In this document: one piece after another, positions 38,801 to 50,800 of the stretch | Position numbering within the stretch: the first letter of the stretch is position 1 | Layout of the letters: each line of letters begins with the position of its first letter | Assembly: GCA_002633005.1 (NCBI GenBank) | Contig: NMRA01000166.1 | Location: 312,716 to 376,715 of the forward strand | Origin: Phoronis australis | Taxonomy: Eukaryota; Phoronida; Phoronidae | Reading direction: 5' to 3' | Length of the DNA stretch: 64,000 nucleotides | Notes under the pieces: model-generated | Databases searched by the model: none | Told to the model about the DNA's origin: nothing | The model's input: the letters and a program-made list of their open reading frames with translations, nothing else | Translations under genes and position numbers: made by a program

Positions 38801-41800
38801 GGAATTAATGCAGGTAAGATGCAGTTGACTTTGTGTATAGGGTCGTTGATAGTAATCTGCTTTAATGTAAACTAAGAACAATGCACAAATTTCAGTATTT
38901 TATTGCCTTGGTCATGTTGTCATTTATTCATAACAGTGATGTGTGTATATTTACTTTAACTTATCAACACATAAAGTTAACCTAGAAGAATTTGTGTATC
39001 AATAGATTTGTTTTAATTTCACCTTGAATATTCTAGAGACTAAATCCTTGTATTTGGTTTGTTCATTAAGTTTTTGCTAGCTATTTTACTTGATGTATGT
39101 CACTTTGAATGTGGCTAAGTGAGGAGAAGGTGAGGTGATTAGAGTTAGGTGAATGATTTGGGTTTTTCTTTCAGGATTGATTTTGCTTTCATGCTGCAGA
39201 AATATAACAGAATTGCATCAAAATTATTTTGAATGGTGAAAAGTGCCATTATAGTCTTTTTGTTGTTGACGTTTGCAGTTGTGTAATTTCTGGCTAATTA
39301 GCTAGAGGCAAAAGAAGCGAAGAAATTCACAGAACTGTAATTGTGAAGTTATTTTATTTTAAACGTAACGGAAATTGAACAATTAGTCCAGTGTGGTAAA
39401 ATTTTTGTAGGACCTGTGGTAATGGAAGAATAGAAACTCAACTATGAAAGAACGTAATTGACGAGCAAACTCGTGCAACTTTGATTTGTAATTCTTTGAT
39501 TTTCAGGAGGTGGAGCTAATACTCAAGGATACCGTGTCCCAGAACAGACTACTCAAGTGTACGTCTGCTAAGCGCCAACTATTTGAGGCGTGGCGCCATG
39601 TGGTGGAGGTCGTGCTCACCGCCTGCCCACCTGATGTGCTTGCCGGGGAGGCTCGACAGACAGCGCTATTTGAATTACTACAAGAACTGTTTGTGAAGGT
39701 TGGTGTTTAGAAATGCGATACTCAACTTGTACAGTTTGGAATTTAGTAGTTCATGACATTTGATCAAAGACATGCACTTTTGATTGAAAGATATAACATA
39801 TATGTAGGGCAGTATCCTGACAAAAGCTGAAGAGAGGTGATCTCTGTGTCTGTGGTGATAATTGGAGATGGCCAGCATTGAAGTGGATGACATAGTCTAT
39901 GGCTTGACACACTTTGCAATGGTTTGAAAAGTTTTTGGAAAAATATGTTGTCATAATGCAACAAGTTTCCTTTTGGTTTCTGCCCCGCTGAAGACGGAAA
40001 ATTCGTTATCCAATGATTCTACATTATCCAATGATTCTACATTATCCAATGATTCTATATTATTCAGTTATTCTGTGTATATCCAGTGATTGTACATTAT
40101 CCTGTGATTCTATGTTATCCAATTATTGTTTGTTATCCAATAAACTCAATTGGTCATGTTGTTAGGAGAAAAAGAAACAGTCAAGATAATACTATCTGAG
40201 CTTCAGGGGACTAGCTTAAGTTTTGTATTGAGAGTGAAGTTGAAACATTAATTCAACCTTTATATTGGTTGTTTTTGATTTCATGGCCAAAATAATTTTC
40301 TTCGGTGGAAAATTTCATTTTCTCTTTTGAATTTGGCAGGTTTCCAAAAAGGACGTACTACCGGAGTTGGCTGGTGCTGTGTCAGGAACCGTGTTAACCC
40401 TTGTTGCCGTCTTGCGACAATGTTTCGCTCTTGGCGATGTGTCAGAGGCTAACACTTCAGAGGTCACTAGTAGCACCAGTGCTCTATCATTTGGCAACAC
40501 CAGCAGTTCTCGCACACTATTTGCTGCCTCCCTAAAGGTGGTCTTGTCTGGACTGATTGAGCAGATACTAAGTGCAAGTAAGTGAGGGGGGAGGGGAGGG
40601 GACTTCGGGGTGGCGACTTGAGGGGCACACATTTTGAGTTACTTTCTGATTCATCTGATAAACATGCTTACAATTGAATAGGTTATAGTGGCTTAATGGT
40701 TTTTCTGTTACACTTTGCGGATGCACTGAATACGACTAAAAGTTAGTTTTAAGAAAAGTGAATGACACATGAAATACCTTGCCCAAGACCAATTATTTTT
40801 TGCTTAGCTAGTCTTCTTCCACTTGTCTTAAGATTTTTGTTTTCTGTTTTGTTGTCTTTACCTAAAATGATCACATACTTTCCTCGGCGTTGGTTTTGCT
40901 ATTATAATAATGACTATGATTACTACTTTCTATCAGAGTATTTGTAATGTGCATCATTAAATTTGTATTGTTGGTGATTTTTATATTTTACTTGTTATTG
41001 CAGGTGGGGGCCAGCAACGCGTGCGGGCCAATCATTATGGAGCCTTACTGTACTTTTTACAAATTTCAAGACCACCGCAAATGTCCTCAGATGGTATTCA
41101 CTTTCATTATCTCTCACTTTATGATACCTTGATTTGTTTTATGTTTTTTTCTAAGTGATTAGACAAGATTCTTGTTTGAGGGAATGGATACGAGTCCATG
41201 GGTTTAAATTTTGGTGAGGAATCTGCTCTTCAAGGCTGGAGTTTGGTCATCACCAAGATGGAATTTTTTCACCTCTGTGTTTGAAATTTTAATATCAATG
41301 ATCTGATGGGGCACTGTGCTGCAGGTGTTTCAGGTCAACTGAAAGACACTTTGTTGGGGATAGTGTAGACTTATAGACCAGAATTGTGATTTAACACGTT
41401 TTATCAAAAACTCTTGCTTAAGTCGGCTGGAAACAAGGTGGATATTTGCTAACTTGGAAAAAGTGTGCGATGCGCATGTTCCGGTTTGTGTCCTCAGCCC
41501 TTCAGATGTAGTCAATATTCCATTTATATTTAATAAAACATTGGTCTTGTTGCATCCAATTTTTAACCCTTATCCTGCGCTAGGCCAGGTCAGCCAACTT
41601 GCCAATTATCCTATTACAGCACGTTTGGTGTATTCAGTCGTCTATGATAAGCTGCAGCTGGGAGCAGTAGGAGAGTGTACTCACCCCAAGACTCTTGTGA
41701 TTTTCATTCAGAAATTGTGCGAGCCCTGGATGTTGTTTATATGTGAGCATGCGCATTCCATAGTTCACAGTTTTATCTTCATTTCCCTGATTTAAACCAT

Positions 41801-44800
41801 ATGGCTGTGATTACTAGTTTGGGAGATATTAGCAGGTTTATGGAAGTGTAGACACATAGTTTCCTTATATGGCTGGAGTCATACGTGAGATGGTGATTGT
41901 GGACCAGTTTATTTTCAGTAAGGCTATGATGAAGATGTACAAATCTTCATTAAATTCTGAACAACTTTTATGTTGGCTCCTGTTATGTGAAATTACCATT
42001 TCCCTTTCAAATTTCCAATTTAAAGGTGTTAGGTCATTAGTCTGAGTGACCATCATAAGAGCCCAGTGTACAGTAGTATTGGTGACCTACTTAGCCCAGC
42101 ACACAGGGAAGGTAGTATGAATAGATACTAAGCAGGATTAGAGTTAAAAAAGGTTGTCTTGTTAGCTGTCCAAACTTTCAAAAACATTTCCTTTTCAGCT
42201 GTGGATGCAGTGGACAAAAGTGTGAGGACGCCATTTGATAAACTTGAACGACAAAACATTGACACCATTTTGTCATATGGTGAGAACCTGATGGAAGTAC
42301 TCTGCCGCGATTCATGCGAAGGACATGATGTTGGACGGGTAGGTTGACCTTCGACCTTTAGTTAATAACAATGTCTTCAGTGCCTCTGCACTCTTAACTA
42401 CTTTGGAGATTTCAGTGTTTTAAGAATAATATGTGTATCGCTTTATTTTTTGGTGTGAGGCAATCATTAGTTGTGTTCGACACTACTGCTATTTTTATGG
42501 AAGTGTTTGTTAAAATTAGATTTTAAGTGGAAAAGTGTCAACCTGTAAAATTGCTTGTTCACTAATTGAGAGTAACACCCTTGCAGTATGACAAGTACTA
42601 CATTTGAAGATAATTGAATTGTTCACTAATTGAGAGTAACACCCTTACAGTATGACAAGTACTACATTTGAAGATAATTGAATTGTTCTGTCTCAATGTC
42701 ATTGCTACCCTGGTACTCACAAAATGTTAATGGCTGCTCTTTACAGCTTTATATTTTGCAAATGGCCACATTATCTTGCTTCTGATGCTATTCAAACCAT
42801 GGATAAACAACATGTCTGGTTGTTCTGTACCGTATTTCATTTCTTCACGTTTTGCATATAATGGCATTGTCCTATTTTGAAAACATTTTAACTAGTGAAC
42901 GATAAATTAACAAAATATCTTGTTGCTTAGAGATAGTTACCCTTTTCTTGAAATTTGCTCGTAATGTCACAATCCTACCTTGATACCATTACAATCACAA
43001 ACCAGCAGTTTGTCTAATATTTCCTTTCAGTTTCACATTTGTTCACATGTTGCAGATTGTCACACTATCGTAAAAACCTTATTGCAGGCAGTCTGGTACA
43101 CGTTGTACCAGACATGCGAAAGCCATGCATGTGAGTCCATTGCATTGATTACCTGGAACCATTTTTATGCTTTATTGATATGTAGTTAAAACCAAACTGA
43201 CTAAGGGACTAGCAATGTGCCGTTGTGGGACTCTAACCCACAATGTTGAGTAAAGGAAATGGACACTTATCCCACTAGGCCACTCTGCCTCCGTTGTCGC
43301 ACTATCTTGCTCAGATGCCATTGTAACCATAGAGCATTAAAAACGACAAATCTAGTTGTTTCTCAGTGTCAAATTTTTTCACATTTTGCAGATGGTCGCA
43401 CTCTCCTGCCTCGACGCCATTATAACCATAGATCAACAGCATATCTGGTTGTCATACCTAATCTCCAAAGGTTACCTACAGCACATTGTTGACACACTGA
43501 CACACGACTCCAAACAACTGGAGTCACTGCTCAGCTCTCACTATGAACCGCTCAAAGTCCTCTACATATTTCAAGCTAAAATGGTATGATTTGCTTCATA
43601 ATCAAAATGTATTCTTAAGAATTGTATTCTTCTGAAGTTTCAGGGTTATGTTAAGCTACATTCGTAACCTAGGGTGATGAAGTGTCTAAAAATTATTAGA
43701 ACTATCCTTTACTTTTAGCAATGACTAGATAGTGATTTTAGAAATTATTGCATTTTGCATCTCAGCATTCTTGATTTTGGTCTGCCACGTGGTGTGTCAC
43801 GTGTCATGATTGGCTGTTGCAGAGCTTGCTCAGCAGGATAGCCAGTTCCAGTCGAGGCTCATTTGCTCTCCTCCACTGCAATGTCATGGAACGACTGAGT
43901 AATTGTATGGTGCTGGACTTGAGGCCCAGCCTTGGCAGGTAAGTCCATGTAATTTTGAGGTCCAGCCTTGGCAGGTAAGTCCATGTAATGTTGAGGTAAG
44001 GACAAACACACGCTTATTCTGGCAGCTCATGCAGACCAAACTTTCTGCTCACCAATAATTGCAAATTTTATCTTTCTGCTAAGTTTGCATGTGGAGATGT
44101 GATTAGTCAATGTCTGTTATGTTAAGTGGCTATGTTTTCTTCAATGGTTCAGCAGAATTTGACAGAGCCTACATATTTCTTATACTAACTGACATATTGC
44201 ACTAGTTTCCAAAAACTTGACCAAATATTGTTGAAATATCTTAAACTGAGATCATGAAAAAGTTAATTGACATTGTCTTAAAAATGGTAGGATAGTAGCG
44301 TTAAGAAGTTCCTGTCAATTCCGCTAGGCATCTCTAAAAGTCATTGGTTGCATATGTCCAAGCATTGTTGCCTCGTGAAGCTTATGACATGTGTTGTAAA
44401 TCAGATGAGAGCGAACTTAATTGGAAACGTAGGCAAATGTTAACTGTTCTTGTTCCAGCTTTGAGGCGCACAGCCCCGGCACCTATGGTCTGGACATGAT
44501 GGCCAGATACAGAGAGATATTGTTCCCTGTTCTACGATTCTGTCTCGCATCCATGACCTCACTTAGCAATGACAATCGACTTGCCGTAAATGAGGTAAGC
44601 TTTGTAATGGTGCCTCTAACGTGCCAGTGTCTCGGTGAGTTGTAATGGTCAGTTGGATCATTGGGGCTAATGCATTCTGTTGACTGTGTCTAAAATTTAC
44701 TGACTAACTATGCTTTTGACTGATTTCTTATCATTGTGCTCTCTCATTATGCGCCCACATATCTATATGTGGTCACATATTGCTGTCAGCTCTGTGTGGG

Positions 44801-47800
44801 CATCCGGCGTCAGGAGCCGTATCTCCTAAACCCCTCACAGGATCTTGATGAGATTTGGCCGACGTGTTCCTATGAAGCTCACGACGGACGATGACGAATA
44901 TTAGACCTCACCGACTACCGGTGTGCCCCCAAGTGGCAATTTTAGTTATGCTTACCTCTGTATGTTTGGAGGTCCTCAACGGATTTTCATAAAATTTGGC
45001 GGTTCGGCATCTATTAGTGATATGATGTCATCCTCCCGTTTTTGTATGGATTCGAAGTAGTTTGCGCCACCTAGTGGCCATTTTTACTGTTTTCGAGTCT
45101 GTTTTTTGGCATCTGCTGTTCTATCAACCAAACCGCTCTAGAGATGATTTTGAAAATTGGTATATATGCTCTTATTGTGAAGAGGGTGGCTGACAATGAT
45201 TTTCTGACGACTTCGACTACTGTGGCACCTCCTAGTGGCAGTTTTCTTTGTTTTTGCATCCATGGCTGTATCTCCTAAACCCTCACAGGATCTTGATGAG
45301 ATTTGGCAGATGTGTTCCCATGAAGCTGACGGATGACAACAAATTTCAGACCTCTCCGACAACTGGTGTTCCCCCTAGTGACAATTTTAATTTTTTGCAT
45401 TTGCCTCTGTAGGTTTGGAGGTCCTCAGCAAATTTTCATAAAATTTGGCAGTTAGGCATCTATTAGTGAGATGCCATCCTCCCATTTTTGGACGGATTCG
45501 AGGTACTTTGCACCACTTAGTGGCCATTTTTACTGTTTTCGAGTCTGTTTTTGTGGTCTGCCTTTATATCAACCATACTGCTCTAGGGATGATCTTGAAA
45601 ATTGACATATGATGTTCTTCTTGTGAAGAGGGCAGCTGGCGATGATTTTCCGAGGACTTGGACTACTATGGCGCCTCCTAGTGGCAGTTTTGTTTGTTTT
45701 TGCGCCCATGGCTGTATCTCCTAAATGTTCTTCAGGATCTTTATTGAATTTTGCTGGTGTATTTATGTGGAGTTGACAACAGAGGATGATGACTTTCGGA
45801 CAGTTCAGGCTACCGGTGTGCCCCCTAGTGGCAATTTAATTTTTTACGTTTACCTCTGTATCTTAAAAGGTCGTCAATGGATTTTCATAAAATTTGGCAG
45901 TTAGGCATCTATTAGTGAGGTGACGCTATCATTCGGTTTTCGGTAACATTCGAAGCATTTTGTGCCATCTTGTGGCCATTTTTACTGTTTGAGTCTTGTT
46001 ATTTGGCATCTGCCCCTCTGTCAACCAAACCACTTTAAGGATGGTTGTGGAAATTGGCATGTATGTTTCTAATGTGAAGCGGAAGTCTGACGATGATTTT
46101 CCGACGACTTTATCTACTTTGGTACCTTGTAGTGGCAGTTATGTTTTTTGTTTTTATATCCTCTTTGTAGCAATTTATTTTTTTTGTTTTCCTCTGTTTT
46201 CTCAGAATTTCCTTGACGGATTTTTATGAAATTTCGTAAATAGCTTTGATGACACATACAAGTCTTCAGATGGATTCGACATATTTTGCACCATCTAGTT
46301 TCCATTTTTATGTTCCAAATAAACAGCCCTAGAAGCACATCGTTTGCGGTGCATTCGTGGGCACATTTCAATGCTCCACGTTGCTCTTGTTTAGCAAATG
46401 GTTTGAACGTTGCATTGTTTGAAGGAAGCGTTGGTCCTACTGAAGTGAATACGGTGGAGCAAACACTGTGGTTAGCTTCAGAAGTTTGTTACTCAACACT
46501 GACTCTGTCTTGTTTATCTGAGCATTCTTTATTATTATCGGAATTCCTACAAGCATTAAATACAGAATATAAAGGGGTTTTATTAAAACATGACCAGTGT
46601 TTAATATTAGCTCCAACAGGATATATGTAGAGTTTATGCTTTCACTCTCACACAAATGTATATTTAATGTAAACAAATTTTTAGACTAATGTGTTTTTAT
46701 GCATTGTAGTCTGTGCATTAATGTTTTGTTGCCAACTGTCCAGGTGATGAAGTTTGTCCTCTCCCACACTGACTTGTTCTGTGCTATCCTTGGTAACAGT
46801 CAAATGATTGACAGCCCAGGGTCCATGGAGGAAATGATGTTGGCAACTGGTGTCATCTGCCGAGCTATTGTTATCAGTAAGTCATATCATTTTAATCAGT
46901 GAATCATTACTTTAGCCTTTCACCTCACTCAGTCTCCTGTGCTAGATAAATTCGGTTTACAGTCGTTATAAGGTGCTGCTTTTGTTCAGTTTAAATATAC
47001 AGTGGTATGGAATTTAAAGTTACCTCATGAAGTCCTGGTTTTACCTTATTTTATTCTCTTCCTCTTGAAAACTTGTAAAGGTTGAATGTTGACATACTCA
47101 TTTAGTGAGGATTAGTCATGTTTTTGTGGTTTGACTTGTTTGAAGAACAAGTTATTGGCACTGACGGCATGAAAAGGCAGCTCGGTGCTCACAAGGTGGT
47201 GCTGATGACAAAATGTCCCTCTTTTTGACATGTGAAAAGATTTGAGGTCAGAAAACAGTTCAACAGTGTGGGGTGCTTGTGGTCTAGCAATCCTACGTGA
47301 CTGTCTGAATGTATGTATTTTAAAGTGCCACCTACTGGTGAATTTTGAGTCAGCCACTGTGAAGGTTAGTAATACTTCACATGACTATGTCTACTGTTGA
47401 TACGAGTAGAGGTCATCTAGCAACCAAGATTTTTTGTTTGGGGTTCGATAAGGCTTCGACAAGTAGGCTAAAGTCTGTTCTGATTTCCCCAATATAGAGC
47501 TAACTAAGGTGAAAATGTTTTTGTTAGTAAAAGCAATATAACTCTTCATTCTATTTCTGTGTTCTGTGTCTGGTGATCCAATCTCTGGACTTGTTACTGA
47601 AAGTGCAACTTACTTTAATTTTAATTATAATTTGTGTTCTGCTTTGGTATGAAGCTAAGATAAGGCCAGGAAAAAATTCTTGTTGATTATCCTTGCCGAC
47701 GTCTGAAAATGCTGAAAGTTGAAAATTGAGTTTGAACTCAAAATCTAAAGTTTGATCTCAAGTTTTAAGGTTGAATTTAAGAGTTATCAAGTGCAAACAT

Positions 47801-50800
47801 GGTTGTATTCGGACTTATATTAAAACGATGTTTGTTTCCCTCCTCTGGTTTATTGGCAATCCAACAAATGAATTGACCTTATATTCAGTTGTATCATGAA
47901 AATTTTTGGAACAAAAACTGATTATGCCCTGCCAATGAAAATTGAAAATATATTTTTTCTGTTTACCAGTCCAATTATTTAGATGGAGTGACAAATAGGA
48001 ACTAATATTTTAAGCATGGTTCTACTTTGAATTTTGATGTAATTAAGTACAAAATCAATGACTTGCAAATTTCAAAAATAAGTTGAATACCAATTCAGAG
48101 ACGTGATTTTGAGTCCTTCAGAGTTTCCTTGTCTCCTTACTCTCATTCCATGAGACATCATTAATGACCTGCCTTACTTAGGTTTTGTAAACAGTCTTGC
48201 CTGCAGCCAATCACTTCATTGTTTATGACTATATTTTGTATTAAAAAGTCAAACATGTGTCAAACAATAGACTAACCTATGATTTTTTAGAGAACGCCGA
48301 TAATGACCTGACCTCAGCTCTTGGGGAAAACTATCCAGGTCAATTAGCAAGAATTGAGCGTCAACTTATGGCACTGCTGCCCAGGTGTCTCTCTCTACAC
48401 TCTGTCAAACCTAAGGTCACTGGGTCTCCGAGCCGTGACCTTTCTGATTCTGATGTCAAAGGTCGCCAATTGACTGTGTTGGAAATTGTGTCCACAATTA
48501 TTACGTACTGTACCACCACGTTGTCAAAATCTGGTAAGTTTGACTAGATTATATACAGACCTCATCCTCCAAGAAGAAACCTGAATTGTTAGTAGGAGGG
48601 ACAAACAAAAAACAGAAAATGCATGCAAGAAATGTGAATGACAGTGTTGTGTTGGGCAGGATGATTTTTGTTTGGCATTAAATAGATGCTCCAATCAGTA
48701 TTCTGTCCTGTGTATTATGTTCAAGTTCTTTTTGTCACATTACAAAGGTTTCAAGTATTATAGTTTTAATATTCTCTTGTTCCATACAAGTTCATTTATA
48801 GAGAATAAATTCAGGTTCTGAAAAGCTATGATTAAACCATAATTCCAGACAGTTGATATGGTGTTTGTTCCAATGCACATTTCAAAAACTGACATTTATT
48901 GCAAGATGAGATGGTATCATGATAAATCACATTAAGGCATTTGTAACCTCGTCCTTCTTGTCTGCCTTCCCATTTTTGGGCTCATCCCTCCCATCTTTTG
49001 GGCTCGTCGTTCCTATTTAAAGAATCGTCCTTTCCATTTAAAGAATCATCCTTTCCATTTAAGGAATCATCCTTCTCGTTTAAAGAATCGTCCTTCCCAT
49101 TTCGTTTCTACCCTTCCCATTGTTTGGCTCCATTCATCCTACCCACAGTAACTGTTGTAAGTGCTCCTTTCCGGATGACTATGCCTACATGGTGTTAAAA
49201 AAAGATAACTTTGGTGTCTTGAATTTGTTCTCTTTGATAACTGGCTGTGTTAATTCTTTATTTGCTAAAAGAGTTTCCATGAGCTTTTAAACAACACTGC
49301 ACGTATAAGTCTAGACGTTATCTGAAACGAATTTCAGAATCCAGTATTATGCAAATTCTGTAACTGTAATAATAATTACAAATTTATTTTCAGGCATGTG
49401 CACAAGTCATGTTCTATTTGCCCCAAATCTCACTGATGGAACTCTTCAAAGTTTGAAGTCATATACAGGTCAGTTTACCATTGCTGCTACAAGCGCTCTT
49501 TGAGTGCAAAATGCACTCCTGCTGATGGCCAGTGACAGCATTTTTGTGAGTGAAGCAGTGTTAAATTGTAATATCCCAAGATTACATATGTTTAGTGCAT
49601 ATTATACCTAGACAGTACATATTCAGAGATTTAACTTGGACAGTCTCTTGGCATCCCCAACAGGTTCAATTAAATAATTCCCACTTTATATTTCAAGTCA
49701 CTTAGGCTGATCCTGACCAAGGCCGTTTCAAAACTGTCTTCATGTTTGTGTCGGTGACAAGGAGCCAGTACTGAATAACTGTTATATAAACTGTGTTGAT
49801 ATTGCAGAAACTCCCCGTCATTTGCCCACTGGAGGTCAGCCTAATCTGGCGATCATCACCTATGCCATACAGTGGTGCACTAGTCACTTCATGGCCGTCT
49901 TTGAGAGCCACAAGCAGACGCTACGCAAACTGAACACGTTGACGCAGCTGACGTCAGAGGAGCTGAAAGAGGTCAGGAGTTGTTATCCGTTTAATCTTGC
50001 TTTTGGGAGCATGCATTGGTTTTTACCATGTAGGTCCTTGCTATTGTATGTGGGGCTGTATCTACGTATAAAGGTTCTTGCACCTATGTGTAAAACTTAA
50101 TGAGTAAAACTGTTGATCATGTTTAATGTCATGATCAGTGAAGGTTGTTTTTTTTCTTACACTGTGATGTTTGAAAAAATACTTACAATGAATGAGAAAT
50201 ACTAAAAACATCAATTTTCAGGCTTGTACGAGAGCCGCACTCAGCACGTGAAGGTGAAGTTTAGGTACATTTTCTTTTTGATACTGGTGAATGAGTCTCA
50301 GTGTATCACTTTTGGAGGTCATGCCTTCAGGAATACTGGATAAGAAGCACTTAAAGCTATAGGTGCAGAGGTCATTTTACAGAAAATTGATCTCAGTGTG
50401 ATCAAGAGATCATAAAGTATCAGGATATATTTGTTGAAATTCGTAATTTTGGATATTAACAAAAATTTTCTTGCCACGCATGAATGCTGCTGTTAATGCA
50501 GTGTTAAAATGCTAATACTGGACGTGAATATTACATTTAAATCAAATTATGTTGGAAACTGGTCAGTAAGAAAAATATAGGCCTCAAATTTTCCCAGGTT
50601 TGTTTTATTGATGACAGCAGTGTGGTCGTCATTCTCTATCTGTTTCAAACCTTGATCTGTGTCTTCCAGTTGTCTGGAGCGGAAACGACAGACAAACTGT
50701 CGACACACCAGCGACAACAACGGGTGAAAAAGCAGCTATTGGCAAAGATTGCGAGATTGGATCAAGAAATCAAGTTGTCACTTTGTATCCTTCCTGTTGT

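Larger units (their letters stand above)
42753..43391 (+). pseudogene. Decayed tandem copies of the start of NUP205 exon 30
   Basis: At least two partial copies of the last intron bases plus the first ~70 bases of exon 30 precede the real exon at 43392. Copy A (42761-42831) begins attttgcaaATGGCCACATT, reads M-A-T-L-S-C, then has an extra base and a frameshift; its acceptor is gcaa instead of gcag. Copy B (43294-43366) keeps gtcgcactatcttgct and gatgccatt but lost frame. Weaker traces sit at 42860 and 43055. Period near 96-100 bases. Confidence 0.75.

Noticed and set aside
41454-41795. 113-codon open frame in NUP205 intron 28
   Set aside because: No resemblance to any family I know, no splice continuity with NUP205, and plausible by chance in AT-rich DNA.
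46286-46630. 114-codon open frame at the 3' edge of the modular element
   Set aside because: Crosses the element's 3' terminus into unrelated intron and has no family resemblance.
49010-49110. Repeat peptide FKESSFP as a coding repeat protein
   Set aside because: The frame comes from a 21-bp intronic minisatellite with no splice or start context.
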